DNA from: Clostridia bacterium
GTDB lineage: Bacteria > Bacillota > Clostridia > Oscillospirales > CAG-272
Assembly (NCBI GenBank): GCA_017550315.1
Contig: JAFZPN010000106.1
Span: forward strand, 1-48,480
Length of the DNA stretch: 48,480 nt
Direction of reading: 5' to 3'
A program made the position numbers and the translations under genes. Of the stretch, positions 32,515 to 41,075 are shown one piece after another (the stretch's first letter is position 1; each line of letters starts with the position of its first letter). A model generated the notes under the pieces. That model saw nothing but the letters and a program-made list of their open reading frames with translations. It searched no databases and was not told the DNA's origin.

Positions 32515-33888
32515 TTATTTGTCTTCCGGCGCTCTCATGGCAGCCGCGCCGCCGAATTCCTCCGAGATCTCGTCCGTGACCTCGTCGGAGTATCCGTCGA
32601 CGTAGGAAGAGATGTCGAAGTCGTTCTTCCCGCTCAGTCCGTCCTTCTGCATCATCGTTTCGAGGACGCTGATGTCCGCGGTGATGTCGATCGATTCATT
32701 GCGGAAGAGCTGGTCGATCTGCTGCTCGAAGCCCACGACGAGGAGGTCGAGGATGCTCTCGATGTTCTCCTTCGATTTCTTCATGTTCTCTCCGGCGACG
32801 CCGACTCGTTCGATCCGGCTGTAGGATTCCAGCAGCTTGAGGGTCGTCGGCAGGTAGTAGTTCATGAAGGTGCGGATCTGCGGCATGGCCCCGGGATGCT
32901 CGGTCACGTAATCGAAGATGTGGCGCGTGTGGCCCTCGATGCGTTCGATCCGCTCGGAGACGGGGCCGTCCTCGATCTGATTGTTGAGCCGGCGGATCTC
33001 CGCGAGGATCTTCGCAAAGCGCGCCTCGTCGCTGTCGTCCTCGGGCTCCTCGACCGTTTCTTCGCCTTCTGCGGCCTTCTTCTTTGCGAAGAGATCGCCG
33101 TAGACGGTCTTGTAGTCGAAGCCTTCGGGATCTTCGGGCGTGGCGTCGGGATTGCGCATGAAGTTGTTCGAGCCGAGGTCGATGTAAGCGCTGTCGCCGA
33201 ACTCGCCTTTGTCGATCATCTTCTGCAGCTGCTTCCGGAGCTTTTTCAGGCTCTTGCCGGATGCGGACGCCAGCTTCGAGAGGTTGTAGCTCTCCTTCGT
33301 GCCGATGATCTTCTTGATGCGGTTGAGCTCGACTTGGCGGTTCTTATAGAGCTTCGCACCGACGAAGAAGGCAGCCGCGATCAGGACCGGGATGCCGACG
33401 ACGCCGAGAAACGATATGCCCGAATCGACGGCGAGCCCCGCGAAGAGCAGGCACATGCCCGCGATGACCGCTGCGATGACGCCGCCCGTGATGAGTCCCG
33501 CGTATGCGCCGGAGTTCTTCACCTGGTTCGAGGCCTTGCGGTCCACCTGTTCGCGGTAATACGGATTGGTGACCATGGGTTCGGACTGGGCGGTCTGCTG
33601 CGGCTTCTGCACGGTGTTCGTCTGGTATTCCGCGCGGTTCTTGCGGCGCTCGGAGGCGTAGATCCGGTTCTGTTCCGCCTGCCGTCTCGCGGCGTCCGCT
33701 TCCATCCGTCTGTCGAAGTCCGCCCGCATCTGGGCCGCCGACTGTCGCGCATTCGCGGCGTTCTGCTTCTTCTGGTTTTCGGAAATCACGCGGAGAATGG
33801 TAAGAACGATCCCGACCGGCCAGTAGAAGATATAGGCGAGTACGATCAGGGGAATCGGAATGTCAAAGTTGTTGTTTTTGTTCGCCAA
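32515..33888 (-). CDS. XpaC-like membrane protein (5-bromo-4-chloroindolyl phosphate hydrolysis family)
   Basis: A 457-residue protein. There is one hydrophobic segment near residues 10-35, a charged Gln/Arg-rich helix to about 110, two membrane segments (about 125-180), and a C-terminal helical domain whose MNYYLPTTLKLLESYSRIE block is characteristic of XpaC. The family often pairs with TelA-type tellurite resistance proteins, but no TelA gene is visible here. The start is TTG at 33888, with AAAGGAG about 10 bp upstream; no nearby ATG competes. It follows the isomerase-like gene by 44 bp. Confidence 0.8.
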   Translation of the reverse strand: MANKNNNFDIPIPLIVLAYIFYWPVGIVLTILRVISENQKKQNAANARQSAAQMRADFDRRMEADAARRQAEQNRIYASERRKNRAEYQTNTVQKPQQTAQSEPMVTNPYYREQVDRKASNQVKNSGAYAGLITGGVIAAVIAGMCLLFAGLAVDSGISFLGVVGIPVLIAAAFFVGAKLYKNRQVELNRIKKIIGTKESYNLSKLASASGKSLKKLRKQLQKMIDKGEFGDSAYIDLGSNNFMRNPDATPEDPEGFDYKTVYGDLFAKKKAAEGEETVEEPEDDSDEARFAKILAEIRRLNNQIEDGPVSERIERIEGHTRHIFDYVTEHPGAMPQIRTFMNYYLPTTLKLLESYSRIERVGVAGENMKKSKENIESILDLLVVGFEQQIDQLFRNESIDITADISVLETMMQKDGLSGKNDFDISSYVDGYSDEVTDEISEEFGGAAAMRAPEDK

Positions 33889-33932
33889 GGTCCGCGTGCT
33901 CCTTTACTGATGTTGGGTTTCTGTGCCGGATG

Positions 33933-34667
33933 TTATTCGGCGTCTTTTTTGTCCTCTGCATGGAGGAAGTCGATGCAGCGCTGCACCTCTTCGCGTCCGG
34001 TCGGATCGAGGCCTTCGCTCTCGACGACGATCTGCATGCCGTATTCGATGGCCTTCTTGCGCACCTCCGCCACGGGAGCGGTGCCCTGACCGAGGGATAC
34101 GCCGTGACCGTCCGCGTCGCCGTCCTTCAGGTGGATGACGGGTACGCGTTCGCGCAGTCTTTCGAGCGTCGCGATGGGATCCTGCTTCGCGACGTAGGCC
34201 CAGTAGGTGTCGATCTCGAAGAACAGATCGGCTCTCGCTTCGAGTTCGCGGTGGATCTGGTATCCTTCGGGCATGTCATAGAATTCGTGGGAGTGGTTGT
34301 GGTATCCGAGTTCGATGCCCTCAGCGCGGAGCTTGGGCGCGATCTCGTTCACCTGCGCGATGAAGGTGTCGAGTTTCTCCTTCGTCGAGAGGTCATGACC
34401 GGGGATGATGTAGTTGTGGTTGCCGATGGTCTTGTGGTACTTCACGGTTCCCTCGAAATCGTTCAGGAGATCGTAAAGACCGCTGTGCGTGCCGGAGCAG
34501 ACGAGGCCGTACTTGTCGAGCATGGCCTTCACGTCCTCGGCGGAATGGCCGAAGAAGCCCGCAAATTCCACCATCTCATACCCCATGTCCGCGACCGCCT
34601 TGAGCGCGCCGTCGAGATCGGAGGGGGTGATGTCGCGGAGGGAGTACATCTGAATGCCGTATTTCAT
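33933..34667 (-). CDS. Sugar phosphate isomerase/epimerase-like TIM-barrel protein
   Basis: A 244-residue protein of the AP-endonuclease-2/xylose-isomerase-like family. Metal ligands appear in GYHNHSHEF, FFEIDTYW, VIHLKDGD and the late VVESEG segment. Family members include inositol catabolism enzymes, tagatose epimerases and hydroxypyruvate isomerase, so the substrate is open. The start at 34667 has only a distant AAGGA site. The gene has its own promoter and precedes the XpaC-like gene. Confidence 0.87.
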   Translation of the reverse strand: MKYGIQMYSLRDITPSDLDGALKAVADMGYEMVEFAGFFGHSAEDVKAMLDKYGLVCSGTHSGLYDLLNDFEGTVKYHKTIGNHNYIIPGHDLSTKEKLDTFIAQVNEIAPKLRAEGIELGYHNHSHEFYDMPEGYQIHRELEARADLFFEIDTYWAYVAKQDPIATLERLRERVPVIHLKDGDADGHGVSLGQGTAPVAEVRKKAIEYGMQIVVESEGLDPTGREEVQRCIDFLHAEDKKDAE

Positions 34668-34711
34668 GATCGATACCGTCCTTATCGTTTTCTTGGCATA
34701 CCGCCTCGAAT

Positions 34712-34740
34712 ATTATACCGTGTTTGTGCGCAGAATGCAA
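34712..34740 (-). promoter_or_regulatory. Sigma-A promoter of the isomerase-XpaC transcript
   Basis: Minus strand TTGCAT (34740-34735), 17-bp spacer, perfect TATAAT (34717-34712). Confidence 0.85.
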
Positions 34741-34809
34741 GTTCTTTTTTCAAGATTTAAGAAAAGGTTTAAAATCGTCCGGATTTCTCAGGATTCTTTC
34801 ATCTTCCGG

Positions 34810-35550
34810 TCATATCCGCGCGTAGGTCATCGAGCGGCCGTCCTTTCCCGCCTCCCTGATCACGCCGCGCGCGAGGAGGACCTTGACGATCGCCCGGGCG
34901 GGATAATCGGCGAGTCGGACGGCGGACCGGAAGTCCTTCACGGTGAACCGCTCGCCGAGGGACTCGGGGATCGCGCGGCGGTAGTCCTCGTCCCCGGCAA
35001 GCTCGATCATGTCATAAAGATCGATCGGGACCCGCTCATAGCGGTGCGATCCGCGCTTGCGGTCACGGCTCCAGCCGTCGAGCAGGCGGTATTCGTCCAT
35101 CTCGAGCACCGGCCCGAGGACCGTCAGCTTCGGATCGGCGACGTACGGGAGGATGTAGACCATCTCGAAGAGCAGATCGTAAAGCCCTTCTTTCTTCGGC
35201 GAGCGCTTGCGCCCCGAGATCTCCCGCGTGTCGGGATCGATCCACGAGACGTACTTTCTGCCGGCAAGCGGATGCACGAGGGTGACGCGGTAGTCCGGGA
35301 GATAGGCTTCGAGCTTCGGTTTCAGTCCCGTGAAGCCGGCGGTCTCGATCTCCGTGATCGCGTCGTCTCGCCGGATGTCCGCGATGAAGCCGTTCGTCGG
35401 GACCTCGTGATACCGGGGATCGTCCTCGAAATACCGCTTCATCATGATGTGAAGCTTTTTTTCTTTGTAGGTGCCGATGTTGTACCGCTCGTGCTCGTCG
35501 AAGGTCGTGTCGTAGACGATCTTATAAAACCGCGCCTTGTTGATCTCCAT
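34810..35550 (-). CDS. Conserved protein of unknown function, nuclease-like N-terminus plus winged helix
   Basis: A 246-residue protein that I believe belongs to a family common in Clostridia but not characterised. A helix with ERYNIGTYKEKKLH (21-34) is followed by FIADIRRDDAITEIET (55-70), where D58 and E67/E69 sit as in the core of PD-(D/E)XK nucleases, then KPKLEAYLPDYRVTLVHPLA. The C-terminal 60 residues look like a winged helix. The nuclease idea is inference from the pattern only. The start at 35550 is one base after the stop of a short leader ORF and has no ribosome site of its own. Confidence 0.72.
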   Translation of the reverse strand: MEINKARFYKIVYDTTFDEHERYNIGTYKEKKLHIMMKRYFEDDPRYHEVPTNGFIADIRRDDAITEIETAGFTGLKPKLEAYLPDYRVTLVHPLAGRKYVSWIDPDTREISGRKRSPKKEGLYDLLFEMVYILPYVADPKLTVLGPVLEMDEYRLLDGWSRDRKRGSHRYERVPIDLYDMIELAGDEDYRRAIPESLGERFTVKDFRSAVRLADYPARAIVKVLLARGVIREAGKDGRSMTYARI

Positions 35551-35551
35551 C

Positions 35552-35623
35552 TCAGCACCGGTCGACCGGCCGTCCGCACATCCCGTCGGGGAGGCGAACT
35601 CCACTGCCTATTCTGCTTTTCAT
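35552..35623 (-). CDS. Short leader ORF (23 codons)
   Basis: Begins with ATG at 35623, 6 bp after a strong GGGAGG ribosome site, and ends with TGA at 35554-35552, one base before the ATG of the downstream gene. The predicted peptide ends MCGRPVDRC. Because the downstream gene has no ribosome site, translation of this ORF probably delivers ribosomes to it. It overlaps a 12-bp palindrome. It could be a leader peptide or a purely coupling element. Confidence 0.5.
   Translation of the reverse strand: MKSRIGSGVRLPDGMCGRPVDRC
35558..35569. promoter_or_regulatory. 12-bp palindrome CCGGTCGACCGG
   Basis: A perfect palindrome inside the end of the leader ORF, 8 bp from the downstream start codon. It has no loop, so a protein-binding site is more likely than a simple hairpin. 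Confidence 0.45.
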
Positions 35624-35666
35624 GCCGGTCCTCCCTTCCCCGTTCTGTCTCTCGTCATCCCGGAAT

Positions 35667-35695
35667 ATTATACCGCCGGACGGGAGAAAAGTCAA
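35667..35695 (-). promoter_or_regulatory. Sigma-A promoter of the leader ORF and the unknown gene
   Basis: Minus strand TTGACT (35695-35690), 17-bp spacer, perfect TATAAT (35672-35667). The leader to the ORF start is about 37 nt. Confidence 0.86.
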
Positions 35696-35766
35696 GTCCC
35701 GCGCCCCTTTCCCCCACGCTGACCTTACGATTTTACGATTTCTTAATAATATTTATTTACAAAACC

Positions 35767-35795
35767 TTGACGCGGCTTAATAATTGTTGTATAAT
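35767..35795 (+). promoter_or_regulatory. Sigma-A promoter of the ROK-manA-bioY operon
   Basis: TTGACG (35767-35772), 17-bp AT-rich spacer, perfect TATAAT (35790-35795). Confidence 0.87.
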
Positions 35796-35859
35796 ACATC
35801 CGAAAGACAAAATCTCCTCACCCATTGGCGGCTGAGCGGCCGCCGGAAGGACAAAACCC

Positions 35860-36927
35860 ATGAACAACATCAGTCTGAAAAGCATCAAATACGAAAGCAT
35901 CAAGGCCATCATCAACTCGATTTCGGAAGCCGACCGCATCAGCCGCGCTGAGATCTCCGAAAAGACCGACCTGTCCCTCGTGACCGTCGGGAAGATCGCC
36001 GACGCGCTCCTCGAACGCAACGTCGTGACGCAGATCAAGGAGGTCCGCTCCCAGGCCGGACGCCGCGCGGGACTTCTCAGCGTCAATCCGGAACGCTTCG
36101 CCCTGATCCTCGACTTCACGCGGTATCAGTTCCGCTGCGCGATTCTCAACCTGCGCCTCGATACGCTCGACAAGTTCACCTTCGCCTACCGCCCGAACGC
36201 CTCCTTCGAGGAGAACGTCCAGGCATTCCTCGCGGAGACCTCGGCGAACGTCCGCCGCACCTACGACATGGAACAGAACTGCATCGGCGTCGGCGTGGCG
36301 GTCCCCGGGCCCTACGACGCGTCCGCCGACCGGGTGCTGACCTCGCGCGTCCCGGAGCTCAGCGAAGTGCCCCTCGGCGAGATCGTGCGGCGGCACTTCC
36401 GCGATCTGCCCGTCGTCATCGACTCACACATCAACGCCGCGGCCCGCTCGAACATCCGCCACGTCGAGAACTACGAACAGAAGAACATCGTTTACTGGTA
36501 CGTCAGCGACCATTTCGTCTGCGGTGTGTACGTCGTCGCGGGCGATCTCATCCTCGGCAAGAACGGCCACGCCTGCGACCTCGGCTCCGTCCGACAGCTT
36601 ACGGGCTGCACGCTTGAGAAAAAGATCGCCGACGCGAAGGATCAGGACGAGGTCACCGATATTCTCTCGCTCTCCGTATACAATCTCATCATGGCGCTCA
36701 ACCCGCATGTCATCATCCTCGATTTCGCCTTCCCCTTTGACTGCGACGGCATCATCCCCGCGCTGAACGAGACCCTGCGCATGAAGTACGGGATGCGGGC
36801 CGAGGATATGCCCGAACTGCGGCGCGCGTGGTGCAAGTCCCACAACTCCCACCGCGGCCTGACCATGAGCCTGCGCGAGCTATGGCTCAACGAAATCGTC
36901 TACGGTCCCCGCGAAGCCGACGTTTGA
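35860..36927 (+). CDS. ROK-family transcriptional regulator (kinase site degenerate)
   Basis: A 355-residue protein. Residues 1-75 form a winged helix (SRAEISEKTDLSLVTVGKIADAL), followed by the ROK fold with VGVAVPGPYD and VVIDSHINAAA. The usual CXCGXXGC zinc motif is missing; the matching stretch reads GHACDLGSVRQLTGC. The ATP-binding and catalytic residues of sugar kinases are not convincing. It therefore looks like a NagC/XylR-type repressor that senses a sugar. Gap to manA is 43 bp, so it probably controls its own operon. Confidence 0.82.
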   Translation: MNNISLKSIKYESIKAIINSISEADRISRAEISEKTDLSLVTVGKIADALLERNVVTQIKEVRSQAGRRAGLLSVNPERFALILDFTRYQFRCAILNLRLDTLDKFTFAYRPNASFEENVQAFLAETSANVRRTYDMEQNCIGVGVAVPGPYDASADRVLTSRVPELSEVPLGEIVRRHFRDLPVVIDSHINAAARSNIRHVENYEQKNIVYWYVSDHFVCGVYVVAGDLILGKNGHACDLGSVRQLTGCTLEKKIADAKDQDEVTDILSLSVYNLIMALNPHVIILDFAFPFDCDGIIPALNETLRMKYGMRAEDMPELRRAWCKSHNSHRGLTMSLRELWLNEIVYGPREADV

Positions 36928-36970
36928 TGCGCGGCGATCCAGGAATCACACCGAATCATTGGAGGTCAAT

Positions 36971-37960
36971 ATGAAAAAGTATCCGCTTCTGTTAAGACCC
37001 GTATCGAAGGAAATCATCTGGGGCGGCGACCGTCTCCGGCGCGAATACAACAAAACTGCACCGTTTGAAAAGATCGCGGAATCGTGGGAGCTCACGGTGC
37101 GCGAAAAGGAAATGTGCGTGATCGCGGACGGCGAATACGCGGGCGTCCCGCTCGGGGATTACATCGAAGCGGCGCGGCGTTCCGTCCTCGGCTACTGCGG
37201 CGCGCGCTACGACCGGTTCCCGCTGCTCATCAAGTTCATCGACGCGGCGGACCGCCTCTCGATCCAGGTGCACCCGGACGACGCATACGGCCTCGCCCAT
37301 GAGGGAGAGCTCGGCAAGACCGAGATGTGGTACATCATGGCAGCGGAAGAAGGCGCCAAGCTCGTCTACGGCCTGAAAGAAGGCTGCACCGTCGAAGGGT
37401 TTGCCAAGGCCGTCGAAGAGGGCCGCACCGAGGAGGAGCTCAACTTCATCGACGTGCATCCGGGCGAGGTGTATTTCATCCCCTCCGGGCAGGTCCACGC
37501 GATCGGCGCGGGCATCCTCATCGCGGAGATCCAGCAGAACTCGAACATCACCTACCGCGTCTACGACTACAACCGTCCTGGCGCCGACGGCAAACCGCGC
37601 GAGCTGCACACGGCAAAGGCCATCGACGTCATCAAGCTCCGCACGAAGGAAGAGATCGATGCCATCCGCTTCTCGACGCCCTGCCGCTTCCGGGAATCCG
37701 ACACCTGCGAGATTCTCGCCTCCTGCGAATACTTCACTGTCGTGCGGGTCAAGACAGCCCCCGGCGTGACCGCGCTCTACGACTCCTGCGACCGCAGCTT
37801 CGCCTCGCTCCTCGTCCTCGACGCGGGAGACGACGCCGAGATCGAATGCGGCGGAGAGGTCCATCCGATCCACAAGGGCGAGAGCTACTTCATCCCCGCG
37901 GGAACGGGCGAGATCTGCGTCTCCGGCACCGCCGAATGCATCCTCTCCGAGGTCAACTGA
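36971..37960 (+). CDS. manA: Mannose-6-phosphate isomerase, class I
   Basis: Interconverts mannose-6-phosphate and fructose-6-phosphate. The 329-residue protein has the PMI type I pattern: FPLLIKFIDAADRLSIQVHPDD with zinc ligands, KTEMWYIM, and HPGEVYFIPSGQVHAIG, followed by EIQQNSNITYRVYDYNR. Zinc-binding histidine and glutamate positions are intact. I chose the ATG at 36971 with GGAGG upstream rather than the TTG at 36959. It is followed 6 bp later by bioY. Confidence 0.94.
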   Translation: MKKYPLLLRPVSKEIIWGGDRLRREYNKTAPFEKIAESWELTVREKEMCVIADGEYAGVPLGDYIEAARRSVLGYCGARYDRFPLLIKFIDAADRLSIQVHPDDAYGLAHEGELGKTEMWYIMAAEEGAKLVYGLKEGCTVEGFAKAVEEGRTEEELNFIDVHPGEVYFIPSGQVHAIGAGILIAEIQQNSNITYRVYDYNRPGADGKPRELHTAKAIDVIKLRTKEEIDAIRFSTPCRFRESDTCEILASCEYFTVVRVKTAPGVTALYDSCDRSFASLLVLDAGDDAEIECGGEVHPIHKGESYFIPAGTGEICVSGTAECILSEVN

Positions 37961-37966
37961 TCCCGC

Positions 37967-38506
37967 ATGACCAGCCGCATCGCCGTCAGACAGCTTGTCT
38001 ACATCGCGCTCATGGCGGTCCTCATCGCCGCCTGCGCCTGGGTCACGATCCCCGTCGGACCCGTGCCCTTCACCCTCCAGACCTTCGGCGTCTTCTGCGC
38101 GCTCGCACTCCTCGGCGGACGCGACGGCACGCTCTCCGTCCTCGTCTATCTGGCCATCGGCGCGATCGGCGCTCCGGTGTTTTCGGGATTTGCGGGCGGC
38201 ATCGGGAAGATCGTCGGGCCGACCGGCGGGTACATGCTCGGCTTCATCGCCGCCGGACTGATCTACTGGGCCGCGGAACGTCTCTTCGGCAGGACCGCAC
38301 CCGTCCGGATCGCGTCGATGATCGTCGGGAACGTCGCGTGCTACGCCTTCGGGACCGCGTGGTTCATGGTCGTCGCGCCGTCGAAGCCCGGACTTGCCTC
38401 CGCGCTCAGCCTGTGCGTGCTGCCGTATGTGATCCCGGATCTATGTAAGATCGTCTGCGCCTGTCTCTTCGCCCGCGCGCTGCGAAGCCGCATCCGGATG
38501 AGCTGA
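37967..38506 (+). CDS. bioY: Biotin transporter BioY
   Basis: Substrate-binding membrane subunit of an ECF-type biotin importer, about six membrane segments in 179 residues. The PVPFTLQTFGVFCALALLGG stretch and GPTGGYMLGFIAAG are the family signatures. No ecfA or ecfT genes are adjacent, so it probably uses a shared energising module. The start follows the manA stop by 6 bp without a good ribosome site, so it may depend on coupling. Biotin is needed for the carrier protein at 29.1 kb. Confidence 0.93.
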   Translation: MTSRIAVRQLVYIALMAVLIAACAWVTIPVGPVPFTLQTFGVFCALALLGGRDGTLSVLVYLAIGAIGAPVFSGFAGGIGKIVGPTGGYMLGFIAAGLIYWAAERLFGRTAPVRIASMIVGNVACYAFGTAWFMVVAPSKPGLASALSLCVLPYVIPDLCKIVCACLFARALRSRIRMS

Positions 38507-38526
38507 ATCCGAAACGAAACAAAAAG

Positions 38527-38562
38527 AACTGCCTGATCCGCACGGGATGAGGCAGTTTTTGG
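38527..38562 (+). terminator. Bidirectional terminator between bioY and the M20 peptidase gene
   Basis: AACTGCCT (38527-38534) pairs exactly with AGGCAGTT (38550-38557), with an inner ATCC/GGGAT pairing and T-runs on both strands. Confidence 0.85.
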
Positions 38563-38564
38563 TT

Positions 38565-39689
38565 CTATTCGCCCGTCATCAGGCGTAGGACAATCCCCGC
38601 GAGGGAGACGAGCTCGTCGATCTTCGTGTATTCGTGGACCGTGTGGACGTCGTGCATCGCGGAGGAGACGACGATCCCCGTGATCCCGTGCTTCGCGAAA
38701 TGGTTCTGATCCGCGCCGCCGAAGGTCACGCCGAGCGTGGGTTCGAGGCCTTCCGCGCGGACAGCTTCCTCAAAGCGCGTCACGACCCGGTGATCCCGCG
38801 GCGTCCGGTAGGCGCGGACCTGCTCGCGGATCTCGATCTCTGCCCGTGCGCCGAGTGCGGCAGCTTCTTCCTCGAAGATATGCCGGATCCCTTCCCCGCG
38901 CCGCAGGGCTTCCTCATGCCGCAGGCTGCGTACCTCGCCGCCGATCTTCACCTCTCCGGGGACGGCGTTCGTGATCGTTCCGCCTGAAATCAGGCCGAAA
39001 TTGACCGTGGTATCGTCGGCGACCCGTCCGGTCGGGATCCGCGCGAGAGCTTTCGCCGCCGCCGTGAGGGCGTTGATCCCCTCCTCCGGGTTGAATCCGG
39101 CGTGGGCGGAGCGTCCTTCTATCCGAATATCGACCGAAAGGATCGTCGGGGCGTCCGTCACCGCATGGCCGATCTCGCCCGTGAGATCGAGGCAGTAACA
39201 TATCTTCGCCGCGAGCTTCGCGTAATCGAACCGGTCGCTTCCCCGGCCGTAGAGCTCCTCGGCGACCGGGAACAGGACTTCGATCGTCGGATGCGGGAGA
39301 TGCTCTTCGGTGATGACCGCGAGCGCTTCGAGGATCGCCGCAAGCCCTCCGCAGTCGTCCGCGCCGAGCACGGTCGTGCCGTCGGAGGTGATCGTCCCGT
39401 CCTCGTGCACCACGGGATGCTTGCCCCGTCCGGGCTTCACCGTGTCCATGTGCGAGGAGAAGAGGATCGCCTCGCCCTCCGCGTTCCCGTCGAGCCGGGC
39501 GTAGAGGTTCCCCGCCGATTCCGGGCCGCGTCTGCCGCAGCACAGATCGGCGTCGTCCTCGTCCGGATGCATCCCGAGCGCGTCGAGCCGTCCGCGGAGA
39601 TATTCCTTGATCCGCCGCTCCGAGAACGATTCGGAATCGAAGGAGACGAGCGTTAAAAATGTATCGAGAATGCGCTGTCTGTTCACCAT
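38565..39689 (-). CDS. M20 family peptidase (PepT-like)
   Basis: A 374-residue dizinc peptidase with ILFSSHMDTV (first zinc ligand), GADDCGGLAAILEAL (bridging aspartate), FPVAEELYGRGS (catalytic and metal glutamates), and the late FGGADQNHFAKHG. The insertion domain that gives dimers is present (about residues 190-300). It resembles tripeptidase T and related M20B enzymes. I chose the ATG at 39689, 9 bp after GAGG. Last gene of a seven-gene operon. Confidence 0.9.
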   Translation of the reverse strand: MVNRQRILDTFLTLVSFDSESFSERRIKEYLRGRLDALGMHPDEDDADLCCGRRGPESAGNLYARLDGNAEGEAILFSSHMDTVKPGRGKHPVVHEDGTITSDGTTVLGADDCGGLAAILEALAVITEEHLPHPTIEVLFPVAEELYGRGSDRFDYAKLAAKICYCLDLTGEIGHAVTDAPTILSVDIRIEGRSAHAGFNPEEGINALTAAAKALARIPTGRVADDTTVNFGLISGGTITNAVPGEVKIGGEVRSLRHEEALRRGEGIRHIFEEEAAALGARAEIEIREQVRAYRTPRDHRVVTRFEEAVRAEGLEPTLGVTFGGADQNHFAKHGITGIVVSSAMHDVHTVHEYTKIDELVSLAGIVLRLMTGE

Positions 39690-39700
39690 GTGGATTTGCC

Positions 39701-40210
39701 TCACCGCAGTTTTTTCGAGAGATAGAGAATGAGATCGTCGTCGTTTTCGCAAGGGGCGTACGGCTCGCAGACCTTGTCCCGGTACCAGACGCCCGATCCG
39801 TCGGGGATATACCCGCGTTTTGCGTACATCCGCTGGGCCGAGCCGTATCCCGCGTGGAGACCTACGCCGAGGAACACGGTGTCCGCGTAAGTCCCGGCGA
39901 TGCGCTCCGCCTCGTCCATGAGAGCGGAACCGACGCCGCGGGCGCGGAATTTTTCAAGCACCGCGAAATCGACGATCTCCGGATATCCCTTCCCGGCAAA
40001 CGGTGTCCAGTCAAAGCTCTCACCGTGATAGACGTTCACGTATCCCGCGGGGACGCCGTCGAGTTCCGCGACGAGGGGAACGCACTTCCCCGCCCGGCAG
40101 TCCCGGATCCGGCCGAGGAACTTGTCCGGGGTTGTGTGCCAGCCCTGTGCGCATTCTTCAGCGGCGAAGTACGGCGCGTCCTCTTCCGTCAGGCGGCGGA
40201 TCGTAATCAT
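39701..40210 (-). CDS. GNAT family N-acetyltransferase
   Basis: A 169-residue acetyltransferase with the acetyl-CoA loop FRARGVGSALMDEAERIA and the later AQRMYAKRGYIPDGSG strand. The substrate is unknown. It starts 2 bp after the small unknown gene, with GGAGG upstream, and is followed 11 bp later by the M20 peptidase gene. Confidence 0.88.
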   Translation of the reverse strand: MITIRRLTEEDAPYFAAEECAQGWHTTPDKFLGRIRDCRAGKCVPLVAELDGVPAGYVNVYHGESFDWTPFAGKGYPEIVDFAVLEKFRARGVGSALMDEAERIAGTYADTVFLGVGLHAGYGSAQRMYAKRGYIPDGSGVWYRDKVCEPYAPCENDDDLILYLSKKLR

Positions 40211-40212
40211 GT

Positions 40213-40554
40213 TTAACCCCTCCGCGCTTCGATGAGCGGCGCGTCCCAGTCAATGGTGCCGTCCATCTTCGCGGCGAGCTCGTCGCAGAGCGGGCGGATG
40301 ATTTCCATATACGCCTCCTCGCGCTTCTTTGACCGGCGGCCTTTCGCGAAATACAGTTCCTTCGTCTCGATCTTGTCATAGGAGATCAAAAACGGGTCTT
40401 CCTCGGTGTGCGGGAAGAAATTGACCTGGACCTCGTATTTGACTGTTCCCTCCTCCGAGGTGGCGACGAGGGCGACGCGCACGCCTTTCCAGTCGGTGTC
40501 ATATACGCGGCAGTGTCCCTCAAAATACTGTTCGTAGACGTTGATGACCTTCAT
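40213..40554 (-). CDS. Small conserved protein of unknown function
   Basis: A 113-residue soluble protein I do not recognise. The N-terminal 60 residues look like beta strands (RVALVATSEEGTVKYEVQVNFFPH), followed by a basic helix (AKGRRSKKREEAYMEII) and a charged tail. No signal peptide or membrane segment is visible. It lies 1 bp after msrA and 2 bp before the GNAT gene in the same operon. Confidence 0.75.
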   Translation of the reverse strand: MKVINVYEQYFEGHCRVYDTDWKGVRVALVATSEEGTVKYEVQVNFFPHTEEDPFLISYDKIETKELYFAKGRRSKKREEAYMEIIRPLCDELAAKMDGTIDWDAPLIEARRG

Positions 40555-40555
40555 G

Positions 40556-41056
40556 TTATTTCGCTCCTTTCGCGATGTGCATCATGCTCCGGGGGATGTG
40601 GCAGTATCCGCCGGGATGCTTTTCGAGATATTTCTGGTGATATTCTTCGGCTTCATAGAAGTTTTCGAGCAGCTTCACCTCGACGGCGAGCGGCTGACCG
40701 AGGCGTTCGGCTTCCCGCTCGACGCGCGCGCGGATCTCAGGCAGGAGGCTTTCGTCCTCGTAATAGATCCCCGTGCGGTACTGGATGCCTTCATCCTCGC
40801 CCTGCCGGTTCACGGAGAGCGGATCGATCACGAGGAAATAATCGTCGAGCAGTTCGGTGAGGGAGATCACCTCCTCGTCGAAGTCGATCTTCACGGTCTC
40901 CGCATGACCGCTTCCCCGGTGCTTCACGTCTTCGTAGGTCGGGTTTTCGGTATTCCCGTTCGCGTAACCGACGACGGTATGAAGGACGCCGTCGAACTGC
41001 CGGAAGAATTCTTCGCATCCCCAGAAGCAGCCTCCGGCGAGATAAATCGTTTTCAT
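40556..41056 (-). CDS. msrA: Peptide-methionine (S)-S-oxide reductase
   Basis: Repairs oxidised methionine. The 166-residue protein has the catalytic GCFWGCEE motif (active cysteine C10) at the N terminus and the VGYANGNTENPTYEDV block that follows. Recycling probably uses C14, since few other cysteines are present. No MsrB domain is fused. It belongs to the mgtC-MATE operon, which suggests a stress-related theme. Confidence 0.96.
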   Translation of the reverse strand: MKTIYLAGGCFWGCEEFFRQFDGVLHTVVGYANGNTENPTYEDVKHRGSGHAETVKIDFDEEVISLTELLDDYFLVIDPLSVNRQGEDEGIQYRTGIYYEDESLLPEIRARVEREAERLGQPLAVEVKLLENFYEAEEYHQKYLEKHPGGYCHIPRSMMHIAKGAK

Positions 41057-41075
41057 AAAGTTATCAACTCCCGTA

